Assembly (NCBI RefSeq): GCF_004343155.1
Contig: NZ_SMDC01000004.1
Location: forward strand, 62,001-126,000
Reading direction: 5' to 3'
Origin: Marichromatium gracile
GTDB taxonomy: Bacteria > Pseudomonadota > Gammaproteobacteria > Chromatiales > Chromatiaceae
DNA: 64,000 nucleotides
How positions within the stretch are numbered: position 1 is the first letter of the stretch; the number at the start of each line of letters is the position of its first letter. Positions 61,099 through 64,000 of the stretch are shown one piece after another. The translations under genes were made by a program, and so were the position numbers. Below the pieces are notes generated by a model. The model was not told where the DNA came from and did no database searches. It was given only the letters and a program-made list of their open reading frames with translations.

Positions 61099-64000
<2,902 letters not shown>

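Overview
The window is very GC-rich gammaproteobacterial chromosome. Gene content and style (a large Mo/W-oxyanion locus, a PGPGW protein, a sigma-54 phosphorelay, composite intergenic repeats) would fit a purple sulfur bacterium of the Chromatiaceae. That placement is an inference and no marker gene here proves it.

Layout. (1) 1-5155: host or accessory genes. These are a short HipA-like kinase overlapping a DUF3037 gene, a small unknown gene, a membrane-anchored TPR protein with near-identical 120-bp repeats, and a HicA/HicB toxin-antitoxin pair. (2) 5284-33512: a chimeric prophage, mostly on the minus strand. Its virion genes follow the order of Mu-like siphophages of the B3/DMS3 type: terminase, gp29-type portal, protease/scaffold, gpT capsid, gp35/36/37-type genes, tail tube, tape measure, large tail-tip proteins. 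Its control and replication genes are lambdoid instead: an S24-type repressor, a Cro-like gene, O-like and P-like replication genes, and a Mor-like activator. No transposase or integrase is visible. The tail operon is split by about 4.3 kb of cargo (15834-20142) holding a type IV pilin, an HTH-Sel1 protein, an Imm-type superinfection-immunity protein, a zinc-ribbon membrane protein and a secreted protein with an in-frame stop. (3) 33513-34530: repeats, then four tRNA genes (Lys, His, Arg, Pro) on the minus strand. (4) 34691-36053: folD and a PGPGW membrane protein.

(5) 36159-54436: a Mo/W oxyanion acquisition region. Two ModE-box-like palindromes precede a run of genes for a TonB-dependent receptor, a periplasmic sulfite-oxidase-fold protein, ExbB, ExbD, TonB, a TupA-like binding protein, a second TonB receptor, a ModA-like protein, an OprO/P-like porin, an ABC permease and ATPase, and ModD. 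After a cytochrome b561 and a hydrolase comes modE with its own box, then modA, modB and modC. Together these could carry an oxyanion or its chelate across both membranes, with ModE sensing the cytoplasmic pool. (6) 54512-59376: a TrpF-like gene, IS remnants, and a visibly AT-richer gene for an unknown 910-residue membrane protein whose stop codon is the first three bases of a degenerate IS3-family element. (7) 59505-64000: an NtrC/LuxO-type response regulator and a hybrid PAS/histidine kinase/receiver/HPt sensor that runs off the window.

Composite repeats built from heptanucleotide arrays and a GAACC(G/A)C(A/G)AAG...GCGAAG motif sit at five places, four of them at module borders of the prophage. 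One 105-bp unit occurs inverted on both sides of the portal-to-holin block. The most unusual features are the duplicated bipartite operator-promoter of the prophage, the pilin/Imm cargo, the oxyanion TonB locus, and the IS-bounded 910-residue membrane protein.
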